Part shown: piece after piece, positions 1 to 4,820 of the stretch
Layout of the letters: each line of letters opens with the position of its first letter
Position numbering within the stretch: position 1 is the stretch's first letter
Assembly: GCA_023255615.1 (NCBI GenBank)
Contig: JAHFLI010000053.1
Coordinates: forward strand, 1 to 8,017
Source: Candidatus Woesearchaeota archaeon
GTDB lineage: Archaea > Nanobdellota > Nanobdellia > Woesearchaeales > JACQSR01
DNA: 8,017 bases
Direction: 5' to 3'
The notes under the pieces: model-generated
What the model was told of the DNA's origin: nothing
What the model saw: only the letters and a program-made list of their open reading frames with translations
Databases searched by the model: none
Program-made: the position numbers and the translations under genes

Positions 1-68
1 GCTGCAAAAGCAATGACTGGAAAGTGTATTCCTTCTGGAACCAGTAACGTTGGTTGGACTATTTTCAT
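1..68 (-). CDS. 5' end of an unidentified gene, cut by the left window edge
   Basis: Only the first 22 codons plus two bases are inside the window, reading MKIVQPTLLVPEGIHFPVIA and then FA. The frame stays open to the edge. The start is chosen because an archaeal TATA octamer TTTATAAA at 91-98 is centred 26.5 bp upstream of this ATG, the same spacing seen at six other starts here, which implies a leaderless mRNA. An in-frame ATG at 86 would lie only a few bases from the TATA box and so upstream of the expected transcription start. The product is not recognised: the visible part has no clear signal peptide or known motif. It is divergent from the MNT/HEPN operon. Confidence 0.5.
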   Translation of the reverse strand, partial: MKIVQPTLLVPEGIHFPVIAFA

Positions 69-90
69 GAAGAGAAGGAAAATCATTGAG

Positions 91-98
91 TTTATAAA
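91..98 (-). promoter_or_regulatory. TATA box of the left-edge gene
   Basis: The octamer TTTATAAA is centred 26.5 bp before the ATG at 68, so transcription would begin at or next to the start codon. The octamer is itself palindromic, but no gene fits it in the plus direction. Confidence 0.5.
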
Positions 99-105
99 TG
101 TTTCG

Positions 106-119
106 TTACTATGTAGTAA
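106..119. repeat. Hyphenated palindrome TTACTA-tg-TAGTAA, possible operator
   Basis: Perfect 6-bp arms (106-111 and 114-119) flank a 2-bp spacer. The site lies just upstream of the minus-strand TATA box at 91-98, inside the divergent promoter region. Its size suits a dimeric regulator site, but the regulator is not known and AT-rich DNA produces such palindromes by chance. Confidence 0.35.
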
Positions 120-146
120 TAATTTTTAGTTGGATCAGATTCATTG

Positions 147-171
147 TAAACATTTATAAACAACTGTTTAT
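147..171. promoter_or_regulatory. Candidate operator: palindrome plus repeated TAAACA half-sites over the promoter
   Basis: A near-perfect palindrome ATAAACA-ac-TGTTTAT occupies 156-171, overlapping the right half of the TATA box and reaching to 12 bp before the predicted transcription start. The half-site TAAACA is also present at 147-152, exactly 10 bp (about one helical turn) before the copy at 157-162. A protein bound here would block TFB/TBP or polymerase. The obvious candidate regulator is the winged-HTH MNT protein encoded immediately downstream; this is inference. Confidence 0.5.
153..160 (+). promoter_or_regulatory. TATA box of the MNT/HEPN operon
   Basis: TTTATAAA is centred 27.5 bp before the ATG at 184. 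This predicts a leaderless transcript for the first gene of the operon. The box overlaps the palindrome at 156-171. Confidence 0.65.
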
Positions 172-183
172 TTATCCTTCCAC

Positions 184-717
184 ATGGAAATTAATACTGA
201 CATATTGTGGCCGTTCCTCAAATTTCCCTTGAGAAAATTCCTGATCAGGGAGGTATCACGCATTATAAAAACAAATCATACTACCGTTCGACAATATCTT
301 GAAAAATACAAGGAAGAAGGAATCCTCTTAAAAATGAAAGGAAATCCTTACTCATTGTACATGGCAAATACGAGCTCAAAGGAATACAAAAATCTGAAGA
401 TATATTATAATCTTGAATTGCTCAGAACGTCAAGACTTATTGAAAAATTAGAAAGATTATATGACTATTCTCCCATCGTTCTCTTCGGCAGCTTCGCAAA
501 AGCTGAAGATGATGAAAAAAGTGATGTTGATCTGTGTATTGTTTCTGATATTCAAAAAACCGTAGATGTATCCCAACTCGAGAAAGAAATTGGAAGAAAA
601 ATCAGCATTCATCTCTTTACGCATAATGCCTGGAAGAAGGCAAAACAGAAGAATCCTCATCTGATAAATAATATTATAAATGGGATCACTCTCTCTGGAC
701 AGCTTGAAGTGATATGA
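184..717 (+). CDS. Winged-HTH / MNT-family nucleotidyltransferase, probable antitoxin
   Basis: The 177-residue protein has two parts. Residues about 15-60 form a winged helix-turn-helix, with a recognition helix around HTTVRQYLEKYKEEG followed by a short wing. Residues about 95-145 form a minimal nucleotidyltransferase core with an exact GSx10DxD signature (G102, S103, D114, D116). The usual third acidic residue is not evident: the corresponding strand reads about SIHLF (141-145). In characterised HEPN/MNT modules the MNT protein neutralises its HEPN partner, in one studied pair by adding AMP to a HEPN tyrosine. The stop overlaps the start of the HEPN gene by ATGA, so the two are translationally coupled. 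The leaderless ATG at 184 is set by the TATA box at 153-160. The HTH suggests autoregulation. Family call is strong; whether it still transfers nucleotides is uncertain. Confidence 0.85.
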   Translation: MEINTDILWPFLKFPLRKFLIREVSRIIKTNHTTVRQYLEKYKEEGILLKMKGNPYSLYMANTSSKEYKNLKIYYNLELLRTSRLIEKLERLYDYSPIVLFGSFAKAEDDEKSDVDLCIVSDIQKTVDVSQLEKEIGRKISIHLFTHNAWKKAKQKNPHLINNIINGITLSGQLEVI

Positions 718-1139
718 AATTCCTGCAAAGCATTGATCAAGGATTCGTAAAGAAAGTTCAACCAGACATACTGAAAGCAAAAAGTCTCATGAAAGCGTCA
801 GAAGAGGCAATTGCAACTGCATCAAAAATTCCTCTTGAACCCTCCGCATATAAATCAATTGTTCGGGAACTGTATGAAGGACTGCGGCAATATGCCGAAG
901 CATTAGGAATTCAGGAAGGATATAAGTTTGAATCTCATGAAGTAATCACCTACTTTCTTGACGAGATAAAAAACGAGAAAAAAGCATCCCTTCAATTTGA
1001 TAAGTATAGAAGAATTCGTAACGGAATCAATTATTATGGTGACGATGTCGCACCCGAAACCGTAAAGGAAGCGCTCGACAACATCCCCCTGATGATCAAC
1101 ATATTGAAAAAACACTCCAAGGTTAAATACAAAATATGA
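714..1139 (+). CDS. HEPN-domain protein, probable toxin partner of the MNT protein
   Basis: A 141-residue, almost wholly helical protein of the size usual for HEPN proteins. The signature region is near residues 99-109, RRIRNGINYYG. Canonical HEPN ribonucleases carry Rx4-6H, often followed by a Tyr; here the His position is Asn or Tyr, while R102, N103 and a Tyr pair (Y107, Y108) are kept. From memory similar RN-x-INYYG motifs occur in related archaeal proteins, so this may be a subfamily trait rather than decay. The start overlaps the MNT stop by ATGA and the sequence just before it, GAAGTGAT, is only a weak ribosome-binding match. The gene order and coupling fit a toxin-antitoxin module. 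Ribonuclease activity is uncertain given the missing His. Confidence 0.8.
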   Translation: MKFLQSIDQGFVKKVQPDILKAKSLMKASEEAIATASKIPLEPSAYKSIVRELYEGLRQYAEALGIQEGYKFESHEVITYFLDEIKNEKKASLQFDKYRRIRNGINYYGDDVAPETVKEALDNIPLMINILKKHSKVKYKI

Positions 1140-1162
1140 AAAACATATCACCCAATTAATCC

Positions 1163-1233
1163 AAAAAAAGCTTCGGTGCTGTTGGAAAAAATCCATAAAA
1201 AAGAAGTCAAGATGAAGCACCATCTTCAAAAAA
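1163..1233 (-). terminator. Cluster of oligo-T tracts ending the PBECR/DUF2283 transcript
   Basis: On the minus strand four runs of T6-T7 follow the DUF2283 stop: 1228-1233, 1197-1202, 1186-1191 and 1163-1169. The first begins two bases after the stop codon. Archaeal termination depends mainly on such oligo-T runs. The rest of the 1140-1235 gap holds no gene that I can see. Confidence 0.5.
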
Positions 1234-1235
1234 GA

Positions 1236-1466
1236 TTATTTCCTAAAAACAACTTCAAAAGGAAGATTGACGTTAATGTCTTTTTTGTTTTTTGACCGTT
1301 TTTTAAAATTTAGAATACCAATGCTTCTTACATCGCCAGTTAATTCATCAACACGAACAAACACCCCTGGTTGGGTCTCCGCTGCAATAGAAAGCAGAGG
1401 TTTTCCCGAAGAGATCTCTAAAAAATCTCCTTGTTCATCATAGTACACTCGTAGTGATTCTTTCAT
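1236..1466 (-). CDS. DUF2283-family small protein, probable antitoxin
   Basis: The 76-residue protein shows the DUF2283 pattern: an N-terminal strand RVYYDEQGDFLEI (residues about 6-18), then PGVFVRVDE (33-41), a turn with GDV (44-46), and GILNF (50-54). The Lys/Arg-rich stretch 55-62 is followed by a short tail. DUF2283 proteins are short all-beta proteins, often found next to small toxin-like genes; the biochemical role is not established. The ATG overlaps the upstream stop by ATGA, and a GGTGGG sequence (1476-1481 on the plus strand) about nine bases before the ATG can serve as a ribosome-binding site. It is the second gene of its pair. Its Lys-rich segment forms an oligo-T tract on the opposite strand. 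Confidence 0.8.
   Translation of the reverse strand: MKESLRVYYDEQGDFLEISSGKPLLSIAAETQPGVFVRVDELTGDVRSIGILNFKKRSKNKKDINVNLPFEVVFRK
1281..1304 (+). terminator. Triple T6 tract, probable terminator for the MNT/HEPN transcript
   Basis: Three runs of six T lie at 1281-1286, 1288-1293 and 1299-1304 on the plus strand. No comparable T run occurs between the HEPN stop at 1139 and this point, so the MNT/HEPN mRNA probably extends into the antisense of DUF2283 and ends here. The tract is the complement of the Lys-rich codons of DUF2283. Confidence 0.45.
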
Positions 1467-1753
1467 TTGATCAATCCCACCAAATACGCAGTAATAATAA
1501 ATCCTTCCCCGTTTAAATATTTAACGATGACAAGCAAGTATTTTTCTGAGATAAAACGATGTTTTAAGTATTTGTAAAAATACCAGATAGTATCATCAAA
1601 CTGGCATATTGAAGAAGGATACAAAAGGGTATCTTTGATTTCCCCAAGAAACCCGCTGAGTTCGGGATGCTCGTGATTGATATGACGCCACCGTTCGTGT
1701 GATAAATAGATAGTCTTACCTCTCTTATCGATAACTTCAAAAACAGATCTCAT
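1463..1753 (-). CDS. PBECR-like small putative nuclease toxin
   Basis: A 96-residue protein beginning with a beta strand ending in DKRGKTIYLSHERWRHI (about 9-25) followed by EHPEL (28-32), a helix reaching DTLLYPSSI (41-49), a strand WYFYKYL (57-63), YLLVIVKYLNGEGF (72-85) and a terminal IITAYLVGLIK. This layout resembles the phage Barnase-EndoU-ColicinE5/D-RelE-like (PBECR) group and similar short proteins that accompany DUF2283. Candidate functional residues are H19, E20, R21, W22, H24, H29 and T88. The gene is first in a two-gene unit and is coupled by ATGA to DUF2283, matching a toxin-then-antitoxin order. The promoter is weak: TAGATTAA at 1776-1783 has the expected spacing. Family assignment is from pattern memory; toxicity is inferred. 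Confidence 0.6.
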   Translation of the reverse strand: MRSVFEVIDKRGKTIYLSHERWRHINHEHPELSGFLGEIKDTLLYPSSICQFDDTIWYFYKYLKHRFISEKYLLVIVKYLNGEGFIITAYLVGLIK

Positions 1754-1790
1754 TTCATAACAAAAAAGAAGGTAATTAATCTAAGTGACA

Positions 1791-1842
1791 GTTAAAATTT
1801 CGGAAATTAACCACGAGATCATATAATTTCTTCGAATATGAT
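1791..1842. repeat. Two inverted repeats in the divergent PBECR/methyltransferase gap
   Basis: The 146-bp gap 1754-1899 has two inverted repeats. The first pairs GTTAAAATTTC (1791-1801) with GAAATTAAC (1803-1811), with two extra bases in the left arm. The second pairs ATCATAT (1818-1824) with ATATGAT (1836-1842) across an 11-base spacer. They lie upstream of the TATA-like sites of both divergent genes and could be operators. In AT-rich DNA both could also be chance. No small gene was seen in this gap. Confidence 0.25.
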
Positions 1843-1869
1843 GGATAATTTTCAAAAAAATAATGAAAA

Positions 1870-1877
1870 AATAAAGA
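1870..1877 (+). promoter_or_regulatory. TATA-like box of the methyltransferase gene
   Basis: AATAAAGA, inside a longer A/T tract, is centred 26.5 bp before the ATG at 1900 and fits the spacing seen at other starts in this window. The match to TATA is moderate. Confidence 0.4.
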
Positions 1878-1899
1878 TTCTCCGGAATTAACGAAAAAA

Positions 1900-2553
1900 A
1901 TGAGCCAAATCAACATCATCGATCATCCTTTTCGTCGCAGGATGCTTGCAAAAATAAAAAATAATCATGATTTTGATTATCATTATTTTGATAATCCAAA
2001 AATGCTGACAGGGTTTCGGGGTTTTCATGAACATGGCAATGTTGCGGAAGGAGAACGAGACTTCAAACAAGAAGCGCGAGATATTTTCAATATTGAAAAC
2101 ATTAACACTGCGCTTGACGTCGGATGCGCAAAAGGATTTCTGGTCAGAGAATTGAGAAAGTTAGGAGTCGACGCAGAGGGAATTGACGCAAGTGAATATG
2201 CCATTGATCATTGTCCGAACGAGATAAGACCATTTCTTCATCAGATGAATATCATTGAAATCTCAACAGAAAAAAAGTATGACATTATCCATTGCAGCAG
2301 CGTATTGATGTATCTGACATTATCTGATCTTCAAGATGTTCTGAAAAGATTCCATATAATCGCAACAAAAGGAATCATTGTTGATGTTCCAACAAAAGAA
2401 GAAATTCTTGATGGATATAACAAAAAAGACAACGCATATCTCGATCCATTGAGAAAGCAAGAATTATCGCAGAAAGAGTGGGACAATCTTCTTCTTGACG
2501 CAGAATTCAGAAAAGCAGAAAACGTTCTTCATGGATATTACGAAAAAGTCTAA
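1900..2553 (+). CDS. Class I SAM-dependent methyltransferase, substrate unknown
   Basis: The 217-residue protein has the Rossmann-fold methyltransferase motifs. Motif I is ALDVGCAKGF (71-80) with the glycine-rich loop that holds S-adenosylmethionine. Motif II is EGIDAS (93-98), whose D96 would contact the ribose. The strand at 127-131 (YDIIH) and the following CSSVLMYL (132-139) correspond to motif IV. An N-terminal extension of about 65 residues rich in Asp, His and Tyr precedes the fold. No target-recognition domain or DNA-methylase catalytic motif (such as NPPY) is visible, so a small molecule, glycan or protein substrate is more likely than DNA. It stands alone, divergent from the PBECR/DUF2283 pair and convergent with the primase; stop codons of the two convergent genes overlap. 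The leaderless ATG is supported by the TATA-like box at 1870-1877. Confidence 0.85.
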   Translation: MSQINIIDHPFRRRMLAKIKNNHDFDYHYFDNPKMLTGFRGFHEHGNVAEGERDFKQEARDIFNIENINTALDVGCAKGFLVRELRKLGVDAEGIDASEYAIDHCPNEIRPFLHQMNIIEISTEKKYDIIHCSSVLMYLTLSDLQDVLKRFHIIATKGIIVDVPTKEEILDGYNKKDNAYLDPLRKQELSQKEWDNLLLDAEFRKAENVLHGYYEKV

Positions 2554-3848
2554 CTTTCTTTTTTCTTTCTCTTCGAATTCTCACGCTGAATTGATTTCGC
2601 TTTCAAAATAGAATAATTGGCAGGATTTTTTATGCGAGAACAAAAAGAATCTGGCGTGCAGATATGAAGATCTTTGTAATACATGGTGTTGTCGCAATTG
2701 GGCGGTAATATTTTTTTCTTCTGTTGTTTATGATAGCGTATCTGACCAACAATAGATTGTTCGCGTAATGGTTCATTATTTTTTTTATTCCATTCACGCA
2801 GGAATGTTTCAATAGAATCATACGACCATCCGATGCTCGTCAAGAAATTAATCAAAATAAATAATGATCGTTTCTTTCCATCATCCATTCCTTTCAAAAT
2901 ATGATGAATGCACGGCGGGAATAATTCTGGGGGAACTTCACCAACAAATTCAGTAAACTCCTTTTTTGGCTTGAATTCTTCTTCCTGCTGGGGAAGAAAA
3001 TCAAAGGCCTGCACAATAAGTTTGCTTGCTTCTCCATCATCACATTTCCTATCATCAAGAAAAACAGTTTGAGTAACAATCATATTTGTTGGTTTCGCGT
3101 TCTCAAGCGAAAAGGAAGAGAGATCATCGAGGACGTATGATACTAATCCAGATTTTTCATTAAAACAATAGGGCATGCGATACAAATGACGTGAAGAAAT
3201 TAACACCGTATCGAGCGTCAGCACCGAAAAAGGATCAAAGATATTTTTCTTTACTAAATCCTGAAATGGTTTTCCACTTCGTTCCATGATGGTATTGATC
3301 GGATTATGCTCAAGTAATCGAGCACCAAGAGAATCCTTAATCACTTCTTTGAGATAGAGTGCAATCCGCCGTGGTCCCTCTGGAAATAATAAATGTGTTT
3401 CTTTTCCCTGGACTTTTGGGGGAAACGCACGAAAAGGAACTCCAATGTGAAATCCGTGATTGCCAGAAAATTTCACCGTTGCAGAACGAATGCCATGATG
3501 TTTCAATGCATCAAGTAATAATTCCGCAGCAATTTGAGAATAATCCAAAAAAAGACAATCGACATCAAGCAATAAATCCCATCCGGTGCGCAACCCATCG
3601 AGGTCCCGTCGAGTCATCGATGGTGATAAATGAAGAGGATTGCTCCAATGTTCTTCTGACGCATGAAAAGAAGTAGCTCCTTGTTTTGCTAATTCCAAAA
3701 TATCGCCAGGATGAGAAAGAACATCGGGGCGTTGCCCAAATCCCTCTCCAAATCGTGCGACAACCTCTCTTTTTGATCCATTGGTGAGAATAGCCTGCTG
3801 AATATCATCACGCTTATAATGACTCAACAGAACGCTTTTGTCGATCAT
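2550..3848 (-). CDS. priS-priL (fusion): Fused archaeal DNA primase: PriS catalytic domain joined to PriL-type Fe-S domain
   Basis: A 432-residue protein from ATG 3848 (numbering here counts from a GTG at 3854, two residues longer). Residues about 10-245 form an archaeo-eukaryotic primase core: catalytic D97-V-D99 in WDLLLDVDC, nucleotide-binding SGNHGFHI (130-137), a third acid D215, and the basic motif SRHLYRMPYCFNEKSG (221-236). Residues about 310-415 match the PriL C-terminal domain: FPPC (C315), a helical segment, then PPNC (C387), LHIC (C399) and SFC (C405), the four-Cys set expected to bind a [4Fe-4S] cluster. The PriL N-terminal domain and the usual PriS zinc knuckle are not visible. 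Fused primases of this kind are known from Nanoarchaeum and other DPANN archaea, where they replace the two-subunit enzyme. The ATG is preferred because GGGTG ends three bases before it. It is last in a run with two membrane-lipid-type genes. Confidence 0.87.
   Translation of the reverse strand: MIDKSVLLSHYKRDDIQQAILTNGSKREVVARFGEGFGQRPDVLSHPGDILELAKQGATSFHASEEHWSNPLHLSPSMTRRDLDGLRTGWDLLLDVDCLFLDYSQIAAELLLDALKHHGIRSATVKFSGNHGFHIGVPFRAFPPKVQGKETHLLFPEGPRRIALYLKEVIKDSLGARLLEHNPINTIMERSGKPFQDLVKKNIFDPFSVLTLDTVLISSRHLYRMPYCFNEKSGLVSYVLDDLSSFSLENAKPTNMIVTQTVFLDDRKCDDGEASKLIVQAFDFLPQQEEEFKPKKEFTEFVGEVPPELFPPCIHHILKGMDDGKKRSLFILINFLTSIGWSYDSIETFLREWNKKNNEPLREQSIVGQIRYHKQQKKKILPPNCDNTMYYKDLHICTPDSFCSRIKNPANYSILKAKSIQRENSKRKKKES
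2555..2573 (+). terminator. T-rich terminator after the methyltransferase
   Basis: A pyrimidine tract with T6 at 2559-2564 and further T runs follows the TAA at 2551-2553 by one base. It is also the complement of the Lys/Arg-rich C-terminal codons of the primase gene, so a coding tail and a terminator share the same bases. Confidence 0.5.
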
Positions 3849-3851
3849 AAA

Positions 3852-3856
3852 CACCC
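3852..3856 (-). promoter_or_regulatory. Ribosome-binding site of the primase gene
   Basis: GGGTG on the minus strand precedes the ATG at 3848 by three bases. A GTG at 3854 would lie inside this site, which argues for the ATG. The same 30-bp gap holds a TTTTCTTTTTT tract (3857-3867 on the plus strand) that could partly terminate transcription from the lipid kinase. Confidence 0.45.
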
Positions 3857-3878
3857 AAAAAAGAAAACGGAAACGGGT

Positions 3879-4820
3879 TTAAGAATCTTCGGTTCTGTAA
3901 ATGACTCTCAACGCGTTCGGTGCAACGGTTATTTCTACCGGCGTTTTCCCGATCAGTTCGCAATCAACGTGCACCAGCTCATTTTTTCTGCCAATAACAT
4001 TGATCTTTTTGAACTGATGATATTCCGTAATCATATCTTCATGCAACGTGTTTCTAAATAGCGCAAAGAGAAATCGCAATGCATTCCACCAGTGTTTCTG
4101 TTTCCAAATAAACAAATCCAGCTTTCCATCCGTCAATGACGCGTGATGGGTCAATTCAAAATCACCACCATAATAGCGAGAATTGCAGACTACCACCACA
4201 TATCCCTTTGTACGAACATCTTTCTCGACCGTAATAGGATGCCAACGATACGTTAATGCTTTCTTCAACGCAACAAATCCAAACGCAAAACTTCCTAACC
4301 ATTTTTTAGCTACGCTATCAACTTCACGAATCACCGACGCATCAAAACCAATACCGGCACACATACCAAAATAGCGTGTGGTGGTTGATGTTTTCGCCAA
4401 CCCAAGGTCGATACTTTTTTTCTTTCCTTTTGCGATAATTTCAATAGCTTTTCGACCGTTCAAAGGAATTCCTAACTCCATCGCCATCACATTTGTTGTC
4501 CCTAATGGAATAATTCCCAGAGTCGCTTTTGTTTGTGCAATTCCGTTAATAACTTCGTTGACCGTTCCGTCTCCACCCGCAGCAACAATAAGATCATATT
4601 TTCTCTTAACGGCTTTTTTAGCGAGCTCCATTCCGTGTCCTGAGTGCGTGGTGAACACCACATCAGCATGGAGCCTTTCTTTTGCCAACGCAATAATCTC
4701 CTCGACGGTTTCTCTTTGAACGATGAGATCATCAAGGCCGATGTTTTTGACCTTCCTTAATGAAGGCATGCGAGACCGTTTATTTCCCGAAAGTGGATTG
4801 ATGATAAGCAATGTTTTCAT
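3879..4820 (-). CDS. Diacylglycerol-kinase-family lipid kinase (YegS/DagK-like)
   Basis: The 313-residue protein has the full length and motif order of the family. It starts with the strand and loop IINPLSG (6-12), continues to the ATP-binding GGDGTVNEV (82-90), then IPLGTTNVMAMELGIP (104-119), SIDLG (136-140), CAGIGFD (154-160), YYGGDFEL (216-223), TDGKLDLFI (230-238) and near the end VHVDCE (283-288). Such enzymes phosphorylate a lipid hydroxyl at the cytoplasmic membrane face; an archaeal substrate would be a diether lipid, a polyprenol or a glycolipid, which the sequence cannot settle. The ATG overlaps the stop of the flippase-like gene by ATGA, so the two are coupled and probably act on the same lipid. 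The primase gene follows after 30 bp. Family is confident; substrate unknown. Confidence 0.88.
   Translation of the reverse strand: MKTLLIINPLSGNKRSRMPSLRKVKNIGLDDLIVQRETVEEIIALAKERLHADVVFTTHSGHGMELAKKAVKRKYDLIVAAGGDGTVNEVINGIAQTKATLGIIPLGTTNVMAMELGIPLNGRKAIEIIAKGKKKSIDLGLAKTSTTTRYFGMCAGIGFDASVIREVDSVAKKWLGSFAFGFVALKKALTYRWHPITVEKDVRTKGYVVVVCNSRYYGGDFELTHHASLTDGKLDLFIWKQKHWWNALRFLFALFRNTLHEDMITEYHQFKKINVIGRKNELVHVDCELIGKTPVEITVAPNALRVIYRTEDS

Noticed and set aside
1..129. Plus-strand open frame running from the left edge to a TAG at 127-129
   Set aside because: Its sequence crosses both promoter elements and palindromes and has no protein-like pattern; the minus-strand start at 68 with a well-placed TATA box explains the region better.
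457..780. Minus-strand open frame opposite the MNT/HEPN genes
   Set aside because: It lies antisense to two well-supported coupled genes and has no recognisable domain.
1175..1221. Inverted repeat GGTGCT...AGCACC as a hairpin terminator
   Set aside because: Only six pairs with a 35-base loop; the oligo-T runs on the minus strand are a better explanation for termination.
903..1229. Minus-strand open frame opposite HEPN
   Set aside because: Phe-rich complement of the Lys-rich HEPN sequence; no family features.
3359..3676. Plus-strand open frame opposite the primase
   Set aside because: Antisense to the catalytic core of a conserved enzyme, without any domain of its own.
4378..4719. Plus-strand open frame of 113 residues opposite the lipid kinase
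   Set aside because: A hydrophobic-looking complement of the kinase motifs; no start signal or family pattern.
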